NCBI RefSeq assembly: GCF_937958655.1
Contig: NZ_CALGNH010000014.1
Location: 1-64,000, forward strand
Direction: 5' to 3'
DNA from: an uncultured Winogradskyella sp.
Lineage (GTDB): Bacteria; Bacteroidota; Bacteroidia; Flavobacteriales; Flavobacteriaceae
DNA: 64,000 nucleotides
Shown: piece by piece, positions 16,693 through 24,828 of the stretch
Layout: every line of letters begins with the position of its first letter
Numbering within the stretch: position 1 is the first letter of the stretch
The notes under the pieces: generated by a model
Database searches by the model: none
The model's input: the letters and a program-made list of their open reading frames with translations, nothing else
Told to the model about the DNA's origin: nothing
Position numbers and translations under genes: made by a program

Positions 16693-18060
16693 ATGAAGAC
16701 GAGAATTACATTAATAATGGTATTGTCACTTTTTATGAGCTTTAACTTAGGTTTTGCTCAACAAGATGAAGAGTGTATGAACAACCTATCTATTTTTGAT
16801 AGTTATGTGAAAAGTAAAAAATATGATGATGCGTATGAGCCATGGAAATTAGTGCGCGAAAAGTGTCCAAAATTCAATAGAGCTATCTACGTACATGGAG
16901 AAAAAATCCTTACACACAAAATAGAAAACGCTACTGGTGCGGAGCAAGTAGCTTTTATTAAAGACCTTATGTTATTGCATGACCAAAGTAGAGAGCACTT
17001 TGCTTCTAAATATGATTTGGCAGATGTGTTAGTAGATAAAGGCAATTTAGCTTATAAGTATCGTGAGGAATTAGGCATGTCCTTAGAAGATGATTATAAA
17101 CTTTTCGATGAAGCCTTTACTCAGGATAAAGAGCATTTTACTAATGCAAAAGGATTATATACTTATTTTTCATTAGCAGTAGATTTATTTGATTCTGGTA
17201 AAATGCCTGCCCAAGATATGTTTAATAAATATGATGATATTATTGAAATAATAGAGAATATTATCAGTAAAAATACCACAGGTCTTAATAAAATTATAGA
17301 AAAAGAAAATGCGGATGAGACTTTAACAAAAAAAGAAGGTAAACTAAAAAAATATTACGAGTCTAGTATAAAAGCATTTGAAGAGCAAGTGATACCTAGT
17401 ATGGATAAGAAGCTTGGAGATAGAGCAACTTGCGAAGTGCTAGTACCATTGTACCAAAAAGACTTTGAGCAAAATAGATCTAATGGAGTTTGGTTACAAA
17501 GAGCAATGAACCGTATGTTCGCTAAAGGCTGTAAAGAAGATCCGTTATTTTTAAAGTTGGTACAGCAAAAAAATAGCATAGAGCCAAGTGCAGATACAGC
17601 GTTTTACCTTTACTTATTAACTGGTGAGCAAAAATATTTTGACCAAACGGTAGAATTAGAAACGGATCCTTTAAAGAAAGCAAGGCTATACAAAAAGTTA
17701 GCTCAAGAACTTAAAGCTAAAGGTAGTTACAGTAAAGCGAGACAATACTATAATGAAGCATTGCGCTTGAATCCGTCAGATGGTTCTCCGTACTTAGCTA
17801 TTGCAGCGATGTATGCAAAGAGTGCAAATAACTGTGGCGATAGTAACTTTAATAAAAGAGCAGTGTTTTGGTTAGCTGCGAGTACTGCTGAAAAAGCAGG
17901 TAGAGTAGATGGTCGTTTAAAATCTGTATCAGCAAAAACAGCAGCAAGTTATAGAGGAAGTGCACCGTCAAAATCAGATATTTTTTCTGCAGGTAACTCA
18001 GGGCAAAGTATTAAGATTGGGTGTTGGATCGGACGTTCAGTAAGCGTGCCAAGTATCTAA
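16693..18060 (+). CDS. Exported TPR-repeat protein
   Basis: A 455-residue protein with signal peptide (MSFNLGFAQQ). It is helical throughout; a clear tetratricopeptide unit lies near residues 335-375 (ARLYKKLAQELKAKGSYSKARQYYNEALRLNPSDGSPYLAI, shown in part by KGSYSKARQYYNEALRLNPS). It is probably periplasmic and acts as a scaffold. It begins 14 bp after the barrel gene and its TAA overlaps the lptC ATG, so it belongs to the coaX-lptC operon. Role unknown. Confidence 0.8.
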   Translation: MKTRITLIMVLSLFMSFNLGFAQQDEECMNNLSIFDSYVKSKKYDDAYEPWKLVREKCPKFNRAIYVHGEKILTHKIENATGAEQVAFIKDLMLLHDQSREHFASKYDLADVLVDKGNLAYKYREELGMSLEDDYKLFDEAFTQDKEHFTNAKGLYTYFSLAVDLFDSGKMPAQDMFNKYDDIIEIIENIISKNTTGLNKIIEKENADETLTKKEGKLKKYYESSIKAFEEQVIPSMDKKLGDRATCEVLVPLYQKDFEQNRSNGVWLQRAMNRMFAKGCKEDPLFLKLVQQKNSIEPSADTAFYLYLLTGEQKYFDQTVELETDPLKKARLYKKLAQELKAKGSYSKARQYYNEALRLNPSDGSPYLAIAAMYAKSANNCGDSNFNKRAVFWLAASTAEKAGRVDGRLKSVSAKTAASYRGSAPSKSDIFSAGNSGQSIKIGCWIGRSVSVPSI

Positions 18061-18644
18061 TGCAAAGCACAAACATATATATATTTAAAAGCATAGTCAC
18101 AGCATTTGTTGTGACTATGTTTTTTGGTTGTAAAAATAACTTTAGTGAGGTTCAGAAAGTGGGAGTTTTACAAAACCAACCCATTGGCGAAGCAGAGCAA
18201 ATAGATCTTAAGTACACAGAACTAAAAGAGGAAGATACTACCGTTCATTTATTGGCAAACCTTAAGAGTCCTAAAATGTTAGACTATTCTAATAGAGCAT
18301 TTTCATTTTCTGAATTTCCAGAGGGTATAGAGCTTAAGGTTTACGATGAAAATGGCAATCTAACCACCATAACATCAGATTATGCAATAGTCTATAACGA
18401 TACAGATATTATTGACTTAAGAGGAAACGTAATCATTGCAACCCACGAAAAAGATTCACTCTTTACAGAGCAACTGTATTACAACGAAAAACTAGAGTGG
18501 GTGTTTACCAACGAATACTTTGACTTTAAGCGAACCACAGGGCCGCTCCACGGTAATGGTTTTGACGCAGATAAGAGCCTTAAGAAATATCAGGTTTTAG
18601 AAATGGGAGGCAGTGTCCCTTTAGATAATAATGTACCTTTTTAA
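18060..18644 (+). CDS. lptC: LPS export ABC transporter periplasmic protein LptC
   Basis: A 194-residue lipoprotein-type LptC. The start is ATG 18060, overlapping the upstream TAA; upstream GTG/TTG codons would put the start inside the TPR gene. Signal region FVVTMFFGC is followed by the LptC/OstA-like beta-taco: FSFSEFPEGIELKVYDENGN, ITSDYAIVYNDTDIIDLRGN, KDSLFTEQLYYNEKLEWVFT. It bridges inner-membrane LptBFG to LptA in LPS transport. The lipobox in place of a plain membrane anchor is usual in Bacteroidota. Confidence 0.88.
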   Translation: MQSTNIYIFKSIVTAFVVTMFFGCKNNFSEVQKVGVLQNQPIGEAEQIDLKYTELKEEDTTVHLLANLKSPKMLDYSNRAFSFSEFPEGIELKVYDENGNLTTITSDYAIVYNDTDIIDLRGNVIIATHEKDSLFTEQLYYNEKLEWVFTNEYFDFKRTTGPLHGNGFDADKSLKKYQVLEMGGSVPLDNNVPF

Positions 18645-18670
18645 AACTTACTTAAAAGACAATACGTTTT

Positions 18671-18862
18671 ATGAAAATACTTCGATTATTTCAGTATGCC
18701 TATATTGCATTTGCAGCACTCTTTTTATGGGATGCCATAAAAAACTGGTCTATGGATAGAAATAGATCTTACATGTCTTTATTTTTTGTAGCCCTTGCTG
18801 TATTTATGTTTTTCTTTAGAAAGCGATTCGCAAAGAAATTTAAGGATAGAGACAAAGCGTAA
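18671..18862 (+). CDS. Small two-helix membrane protein
   Basis: 63 residues with two hydrophobic segments (YAYIAFAALFLWDAI and YMSLFFVALAVFMFFF) and a basic tail RKRFAKKFKDRDKA. It sits between lptC and the CNNM gene with gaps of 26 and 3 bp, so it is part of the same operon. No function is recognised; positive-inside topology predicts both ends in the cytoplasm. Confidence 0.75.
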   Translation: MKILRLFQYAYIAFAALFLWDAIKNWSMDRNRSYMSLFFVALAVFMFFFRKRFAKKFKDRDKA

Positions 18863-18865
18863 TAT

Positions 18866-20155
18866 ATGACTGTGGATATAGTCATTATTGTAACAACACT
18901 TTTATTATCTGCTTTTTTTTCGGGTATGGAGATTGCTTATGTGTCTTCCAATAAAATACATATTGAGCTAGAGAAAAAACAAGACGATTTCCTAGGTAAA
19001 ATTTTAACAAAACTTACAGCAAAACCTTCAAAGTATATTGCTACAATGCTTATTGGTAACAATATAGCATTAGTTATCTATGGGCTTAAAATGGGTGATG
19101 TTTTGGTCACATGGTTTCAGTCCCTTTTACCGATCGAGAGCACTGCTCTAAGTTACGTTTTGGTAGATTTACAATTGCTAATCCAAACGGTAATATCTAC
19201 ACTAATAATCCTCGTCACAGCAGAGTTTTTGCCTAAAGTTTTTTTTCAGATTTATGCCAATACGCTTCTAAAAGTACTAGCGCTCCCAACCTATATTTTC
19301 TATGTGCTATTTAGTTGGGTTTCAGATTTTGTGCTTTGGATTTCTGATATGGTTTTAAAATATGTGTTTAAAGCCAAAGGTGAAGATGTGGTGTTGGCAA
19401 TGACAAAAGTTGAGTTGGGTAATTTTATCAGTGAGCAGATGCAATCTGTTGACGATGATACAGCTGTAGATAGTGAGATTCAAATTTTTCAGAATGCTTT
19501 AGAGTTTTCAGACGTTAAAGCAAGAGAGGTAATGATACCAAGAACAGAGATTACCGCTGTAGAACTCTCGGATTCTATTGATAATTTAAGGCAATTATTT
19601 ATAGAAACAGGGAGAACCAAAATTTTGGTGTATAAGAATAATATCGATGATATATTAGGATATGTTCATGCTTTTGAACTTTTTAAAAAGCCAAAAAACA
19701 TAAAGTCTATTTTAATACCAATAGGTTTTGTGCCTGAGACAATTCTTATAAAGGATGTGCTAAATATCCTTACCAAAAAGCGCAGAAGTATTGCTGTGGT
19801 TATTGATGAGTATGGAGGTACATCTGGTATTATGACCGTAGAAGACATTATAGAAGAACTATTTGGTGAAATTGAAGACGAGCATGATACTGTAGCATTA
19901 ATAGAAGAGCAAATTGATGCCTTTACCTTTAGATTTTCAGCAAGATTAGATGTAGACTATATTAACGAAGTTTACAAACTTAATTTGCCAGAAGAAGAAG
20001 CTTATGAGACTATTGGTGGTTTAATTGTTAATGCAACTGAGCAAATCCCAGAAAAAAAGGAGGCTGTTGTTATAGATAATTTTAAGTTTATTATAGAAGA
20101 AGTATCTTCTACTAAAATTGATGTTGTTATTCTTAAAATTCTTAATGAAGACTAA
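18866..20155 (+). CDS. CNNM/CorC-HlyC (hemolysin family) membrane protein
   Basis: A 429-residue protein with the three usual parts: a DUF21/CNNM membrane domain (residues 1 to about 180, FFSGMEIAYVSSNKI), a tandem CBS pair (about 205-330, VMIPRTEITAVELSD and SIAVVIDEYGGTSGIMTVEDI), and a C-terminal CorC_HlyC domain (about 345-427, FRFSARLDVDYINEVYKL). Relatives include magnesium/cobalt efflux proteins and the gliding protein GldE; without gldD next door GldE is not claimed. It is 3 bp after the small membrane protein. Confidence 0.88.
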   Translation: MTVDIVIIVTTLLLSAFFSGMEIAYVSSNKIHIELEKKQDDFLGKILTKLTAKPSKYIATMLIGNNIALVIYGLKMGDVLVTWFQSLLPIESTALSYVLVDLQLLIQTVISTLIILVTAEFLPKVFFQIYANTLLKVLALPTYIFYVLFSWVSDFVLWISDMVLKYVFKAKGEDVVLAMTKVELGNFISEQMQSVDDDTAVDSEIQIFQNALEFSDVKAREVMIPRTEITAVELSDSIDNLRQLFIETGRTKILVYKNNIDDILGYVHAFELFKKPKNIKSILIPIGFVPETILIKDVLNILTKKRRSIAVVIDEYGGTSGIMTVEDIIEELFGEIEDEHDTVALIEEQIDAFTFRFSARLDVDYINEVYKLNLPEEEAYETIGGLIVNATEQIPEKKEAVVIDNFKFIIEEVSSTKIDVVILKILNED

Positions 20156-20249
20156 TCGCTTAACTCGCCCATAAATTCTAAGCTTCTCCTTTTATTATTT
20201 AAGAGAAAATACTATTTTCGCAGACTTATTTGTATGAAAAATTTAGACT

Positions 20250-22394
20250 ATGGCAATTTTAAATAAAATTAGACAACGCTCATTAATCCTTATACTAGTA
20301 ATAGCATTAGCGCTATTTGCATTTGTTATACAAGGAGTCATTGATAATCCAAATGCATTTTCAAATACACAGGGTGTTATCGCCTCAGTAAACGGAACTG
20401 ATATTGATAGAATGGATTTTCAGCAAAAAGTTAAAAACTATCAAGATAGAGTAGGTGGCAGAGTTACGGCAACCCAAGCTATGAATACCATATACAACCA
20501 AGAGCTTAGAACCATTATAATGAAAGATGAATACGAAGCCCTAGGATTGTCTGTAGAAAAAGACGAGATGAGAGATTTGTTAAAAAACAGCTTTCAGTCT
20601 TACCCAGAGTTTCAGGATGAAAATGGGATATTTGATGTTAACCGCTTAAATGCTTTTATTTCTAACCTAAAAGATCTTAAAGGAGAAGCTGCGCCTTTAG
20701 GTAATTTTATGGTAAATTATGAGAGTTGGTCTAATAATGAGCAAACTATTGCTGCTAATGCAATGCAACAATCGTATTACAGTATGATTAAGGCTGGTGT
20801 AGGTGCTACAATAGAAGAAGCTAAAGACGAATACATAGCAGATGCAAAAACAGTAGATATTAGATTTATACAACTTCCTTATACAAGTATAGCAGATAGT
20901 TTAGTAGAAGTAAAAACTTCGGATGTAAAAGCCTATATAGATAAAAACAAAGAGCAGTTTAAGGTAGATGCCAACCGAGAAGTTGTTTATGTTGAGTTTA
21001 AAGAAGAGGCTTCAAAAGAAGATGAAGAAATCATTAAAGCAGGTCTTTTAGGTTTAAAAGCGGATAAAGCAGAATATAATGAAAGCAGTAAAAATACAGA
21101 TACCATTCCTGGTTTTGATACCGTTACTGATGTTGCAGAATTTGTAAACTCTAATTCAGATATTAAATATAATGACTCTTATCTAAGAGCTGCTCAGTTA
21201 CCAGCCGTTGCCAAAGATACTTTAATGCAACTCGGAGTAGATCAATATTATGGGCCTTATAAAGACGGTCAATACTTTAAACTTTCTAAAGTCATAGATA
21301 GTAAAAGACTACCAGATTCTGTTAAAGTAAGACACATATTAATTCCTTTTGTTGGTGGGCAACGTGCGGATGTATCCGTTACAAAAACACCAGAGGAGGC
21401 TAAGAAAACAGCAGATAGTATCTTAACCGCTATAAAAAGAGGTGCCAAGTTTATGGATTTATTAGAGTTGTCTTCTGATCAAGTGAGTAATGAAAAAGAC
21501 GGTGAAATAGAGTTTGCTTATAATGCTGGGATGGCACCAGAATTTAAAGCGTTTTCATTTGAAAACAAAAAAGGAGATATTGATGTTGTGCAAACATCAT
21601 TTGGTTATCATGTTATTGAAATTTTAGAGCAAAAAAGTTTTAATAAAGCTATAAAACTGGCAACAGTAGCGCATAAAATTGAACCTTCTGACAAGACATT
21701 ACAAGACGTTTTTAACAAAGTGTCTAAGTTTGAAATAGCAGCTAAAGATGGAGATTTTAATGCATTAGCTGAAGAAAGAGAGCTAACCGTTAAGCCAGTA
21801 ACTTTTAAAGCACTAGACGAAAATATTCCTGGACTTGGTAGTCAAAGACAGGTAGTGCGTTGGGCTTTTGAAGAAGGTACTGATGTTGGAGAGTTTAAGA
21901 GATTTTCAGTATCTGGTTTTGGATTTATCGTTGCTAAATTGGTAGAGAAAAATGAGGAAGGTCTAATGAGTGTAGAAGATGCTTCAGTTAGCGCTGCACC
22001 TGAAATAAGAAAAGCGAAGAAGGCAGAAATGATTAGAAATAAAGTAACAGCTTCTACATTAGCAGATATTTCAAAAAATCAAGGTCAAAGCATTAGAACC
22101 GCAGCCGCTGTAACTATGAAGAATACAACGCTTGCAGGTGCAGGTGTTGAGCCTAAAGTTATTGGTGCTGCCTTTGGTTTAAAGCAAGGTGAGACATCAA
22201 AACTAATTGATGGCGAACGCGGTGTATATGTTATAGAAGTTACTAAAATTACTGAAGCTAACGAATTAGATAATTATACGTCTATAATGAACAGGTTGAG
22301 TGCTGCTAGAAAAAATACAGTACAAGGAAAAGTATATCAAGCATTAGAAAAAGCAGCTGATATAGAAGATAATAGAGCTACGACAGTATACTAA
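20250..22394 (+). CDS. PpiD-like membrane-anchored peptidyl-prolyl isomerase
   Basis: A 714-residue periplasmic folding factor. One N-terminal membrane anchor (SLILILVIALALFAFVIQG) is followed by a SurA_N-type chaperone domain (VNGTDIDRMDFQQKVKNYQ) and a parvulin PpiC domain at about residues 355-465 (VKVRHILIPF, DGEIEFAYNAGMAPEFKAF, SFGYHVIEILEQK). The C-terminal 240 residues form a further helical chaperone region (KQGETSKLIDGERGVYVIEV). This is the PpiD layout, acting on outer-membrane protein precursors leaving SecYEG. It lies 95 bp after the CNNM gene with a TATTTTCG stretch upstream that could be a -7 element. Confidence 0.88.
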   Translation: MAILNKIRQRSLILILVIALALFAFVIQGVIDNPNAFSNTQGVIASVNGTDIDRMDFQQKVKNYQDRVGGRVTATQAMNTIYNQELRTIIMKDEYEALGLSVEKDEMRDLLKNSFQSYPEFQDENGIFDVNRLNAFISNLKDLKGEAAPLGNFMVNYESWSNNEQTIAANAMQQSYYSMIKAGVGATIEEAKDEYIADAKTVDIRFIQLPYTSIADSLVEVKTSDVKAYIDKNKEQFKVDANREVVYVEFKEEASKEDEEIIKAGLLGLKADKAEYNESSKNTDTIPGFDTVTDVAEFVNSNSDIKYNDSYLRAAQLPAVAKDTLMQLGVDQYYGPYKDGQYFKLSKVIDSKRLPDSVKVRHILIPFVGGQRADVSVTKTPEEAKKTADSILTAIKRGAKFMDLLELSSDQVSNEKDGEIEFAYNAGMAPEFKAFSFENKKGDIDVVQTSFGYHVIEILEQKSFNKAIKLATVAHKIEPSDKTLQDVFNKVSKFEIAAKDGDFNALAEERELTVKPVTFKALDENIPGLGSQRQVVRWAFEEGTDVGEFKRFSVSGFGFIVAKLVEKNEEGLMSVEDASVSAAPEIRKAKKAEMIRNKVTASTLADISKNQGQSIRTAAAVTMKNTTLAGAGVEPKVIGAAFGLKQGETSKLIDGERGVYVIEVTKITEANELDNYTSIMNRLSAARKNTVQGKVYQALEKAADIEDNRATTVY

Positions 22395-22419
22395 GATATA
22401 TATATAATAATCAAAATTT

Positions 22420-22453
22420 AAAAGAGGTCTTGCATTATGTGAGGCCTCTTTTA
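22420..22453. terminator. Bidirectional terminator between convergent genes
   Basis: AAAGAGG pairs with CCTCTTT around a loop, with A-rich and T-rich flanks on the two sides. It sits between the stop of the PpiD-like gene (22394) and the stop of the GHMP kinase (22451), so it can serve both. Confidence 0.8.
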
Positions 22454-23377
22454 TTTTACCATATTAGTATACGGAATAATAGTTTTAAATCCTTTTTTGT
22501 AGAAGTAATCTTTTGGATTGCTAGTTGAACTAACCAATATAAAGTCTCCGCCCCAAGCACCAAGACTTTTAATTTCGCCATTAAAATCGCTAAACAATCG
22601 CTGCTTTATGGGTTGTTGTTGTATGAGATGGGCTATAATAGTTTCATGCTTTACGATTAGGCTTTCAAAATCAGTGAGCGAAGTACAATCAACTAAAGAT
22701 TGTGTAATGGCATTTATAGTTGTAAGTGTGGTGCTTTTAATTTTACCTAATGTTTTATAAGCCTTAATACCGTCTCTACTGTTTTGTTTTTTGTTGAGAT
22801 AAACAAAATACAAATGGTCTTTAAAAATTGGGTTAAAAACTGCGGTATTAACAACAGGTTGTGCATCTTTTATTCGATACAAAATGGGCGTAGTATGCTG
22901 AGCGCAAGCAATATCGTAACCGCTACCACCAAATGTTTTTTTCAATAGCAGGTATGGGTCAATCTTTGCCCAATTAGCTATGTTATTTATTAGTGTAGAG
23001 GATGTGCCCAAACCCCAATGTCTATTAAAATCTAAATGGGTAGAAATGGTATAGCCCGTGTTAGAATTTAAAAATTTAGGATTTAATTGTTTTGTTGCGT
23101 TAAGAATTTCTAATAACCGAGAGGTTATTGGGTTGTCATCCTGTCCCGAAAACTTTTGGGATTGTTTCAGAATCTCATTTCCGTTCACTGTAAATTCATC
23201 CTCAAACCAAAGCAACCCCTTTTCATTATAGCTTTTCCATTGTATACCTCGTGTATTATTCGCTTCAATAGTTAGGTTCTGTCCATATGTAGTCGGTACC
23301 GCTAAAGCAGTAGCACCATCTAAAACAACATACTCGGCTGTTAACAAAAGCTTACCGTTGCTTCTAAGCGTTTTCAT
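22451..23377 (-). CDS. GYDIA family GHMP kinase
   Basis: A 308-residue GHMP-fold kinase containing the family-naming motif GSGYDIACAQ and the ATP-loop HWGLGTSST. It opens with SNGKLLLTAEYVVLDGATAL, as mevalonate-type kinases do. The ATG follows the HMG-CoA reductase stop with no gap, so it is translationally coupled and probably acts on mevalonate or phosphomevalonate in isoprenoid synthesis. Which of the two it phosphorylates is not settled by sequence. Confidence 0.88.
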   Translation of the reverse strand: MKTLRSNGKLLLTAEYVVLDGATALAVPTTYGQNLTIEANNTRGIQWKSYNEKGLLWFEDEFTVNGNEILKQSQKFSGQDDNPITSRLLEILNATKQLNPKFLNSNTGYTISTHLDFNRHWGLGTSSTLINNIANWAKIDPYLLLKKTFGGSGYDIACAQHTTPILYRIKDAQPVVNTAVFNPIFKDHLYFVYLNKKQNSRDGIKAYKTLGKIKSTTLTTINAITQSLVDCTSLTDFESLIVKHETIIAHLIQQQPIKQRLFSDFNGEIKSLGAWGGDFILVSSTSNPKDYFYKKGFKTIIPYTNMVK

Positions 23378-24679
23378 TTAGCTCCTTAGATTTTCAATAG
23401 CATCTAGTACAGCGCTATGTGTAACAACATTGGTTTTAAAATGTTTAATGAGTTGTTCTTTTTCTTGGTGAGTTGCCTCAAACTGATTTAAGATATTCAT
23501 TAAATGCATTTTCATGTGTCCTTCTTGAATGCCTGTGGTTGTTAAGGACTTTACAGCTGCAAAATTTTGAGCAAGTCCAGCAACGGCAACAATTTGCATG
23601 AGCTCTTTTGCAGAAGGTTTTCCCAGTAATTCTAGTGCAAATTTAACCAGTGGATGTAAACTAGTTAGACCGCCAACAGTGCCTAAGGCTAAAGGTATTT
23701 CAATCCAAAATTTAAAAGTGTCATTTTCAATCGAGCAGTGCGTTAGGCTAGCATATTGACCATTTCTTGCGGCATAGGCATGCACTCCTGCTTCAATAGC
23801 CCTAAAGTCATTTCCTGTGGCTAGCACAACAGCATCAATGCCGTTCATTATACCTTTATTATGTGTAACTGCTCTATGAGGTTCAACTTCGGCAATGTTC
23901 ACCGCTTGTTTAAACTTCTCTGCAAATAGCTGAGGGTTTTTAATATCCTTACTAGTAAGTTCTGTAATTGGGCAAGCCACTTCTGCACGCACAAGGCATT
24001 GCGGTACATAATTAGATAAGATGCTCATAACGATATCGAGTTTCTTATCTAAATGCTGTTCTGCTTCACGTTTAAAGGTGTTTGCAAATTGCTCTAAACA
24101 CGAATTAATAAAATTAGCGCCCATTGCATCCAAGGTCTCAAAAGTTGCGTGCAATTGGTAGTAATTTTCGAGGGAATTGGTTTTATCTTTTAATTCAATA
24201 TCTAAAATGCCACCACCACGCTTTTCCATATTTTTAGTGATGCTAGAACTTTCTTTAAATAATAAAGGTTTTACAGCTTCAAAAAATACTTGTAAATCCT
24301 TTAATTTCCCATGATAGGTAAAATGAACCTGGCCAATTTTTTCGGTAGAAAATACTTCTGCCTTAAACCCACCTCTATCTAACCAAAACTTAGCGGCTTT
24401 ACTGGCAGCGGCAACCACAGAGCTTTCCTCAATAGCCATTGGTATGCTATATAGTGTTTTATTGATTAAAAAATTAGGAGCCACGCCAAGAGGAAGATAA
24501 TAATTACTAATGGTGTTTTCTATAAACTCGTCATGTAACTTTTGAAGTTTTTCGTCGGAATTCCAGTATTGCTTTATAAGTGTTCTTGCGGAGTCTTTAT
24601 CCTTAAAATAAGCGCCTAAGAGCCACTCAATTTTTTCGGATTTAGAGAGCTTAGAAAAGCCAGAAATAGCGTTTGGCAT
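23378..24679 (-). CDS. mvaA: Hydroxymethylglutaryl-CoA reductase, class II (degradative type)
   Basis: A 433-residue class II HMG-CoA reductase. Recognised segments are DAMGANFINSCLEQ, the NAD-binding-region LATGNDFRAIEAG, GTVGGLTSLHPLV and AGLAQNFAAVKSLTTTGIQE with the catalytic-His region GHMKMHL. In Bacteroidota this enzyme makes mevalonate in spite of the family's degradative name. It is the first gene of a two-gene unit with the GHMP kinase, and a consensus -7 box lies 22 bp upstream. Confidence 0.94.
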   Translation of the reverse strand: MPNAISGFSKLSKSEKIEWLLGAYFKDKDSARTLIKQYWNSDEKLQKLHDEFIENTISNYYLPLGVAPNFLINKTLYSIPMAIEESSVVAAASKAAKFWLDRGGFKAEVFSTEKIGQVHFTYHGKLKDLQVFFEAVKPLLFKESSSITKNMEKRGGGILDIELKDKTNSLENYYQLHATFETLDAMGANFINSCLEQFANTFKREAEQHLDKKLDIVMSILSNYVPQCLVRAEVACPITELTSKDIKNPQLFAEKFKQAVNIAEVEPHRAVTHNKGIMNGIDAVVLATGNDFRAIEAGVHAYAARNGQYASLTHCSIENDTFKFWIEIPLALGTVGGLTSLHPLVKFALELLGKPSAKELMQIVAVAGLAQNFAAVKSLTTTGIQEGHMKMHLMNILNQFEATHQEKEQLIKHFKTNVVTHSAVLDAIENLRS

Positions 24680-24700
24680 AGATGAATTATGTTTTGCTCA

Positions 24701-24708
24701 CAAAGATA
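24701..24708 (-). promoter_or_regulatory. -7 box of the HMG-CoA reductase promoter
   Basis: On the minus strand TATCTTTG is an exact TAnnTTTG match located 22 nt before the reductase ATG, which predicts a short leader. The -33 position is T-rich but lacks a clear TTG. Confidence 0.55.
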
Positions 24709-24828
24709 CTTAGGATTGGTATAAAATGTGTGCCTAATCTTTTAATATTACCGATTTACTGTTAATAATATCTGTTTTTTGCATAATTTTTAGTAAACTT
24801 GGCTTTGCGTTATTGAAAAAAGAATTAC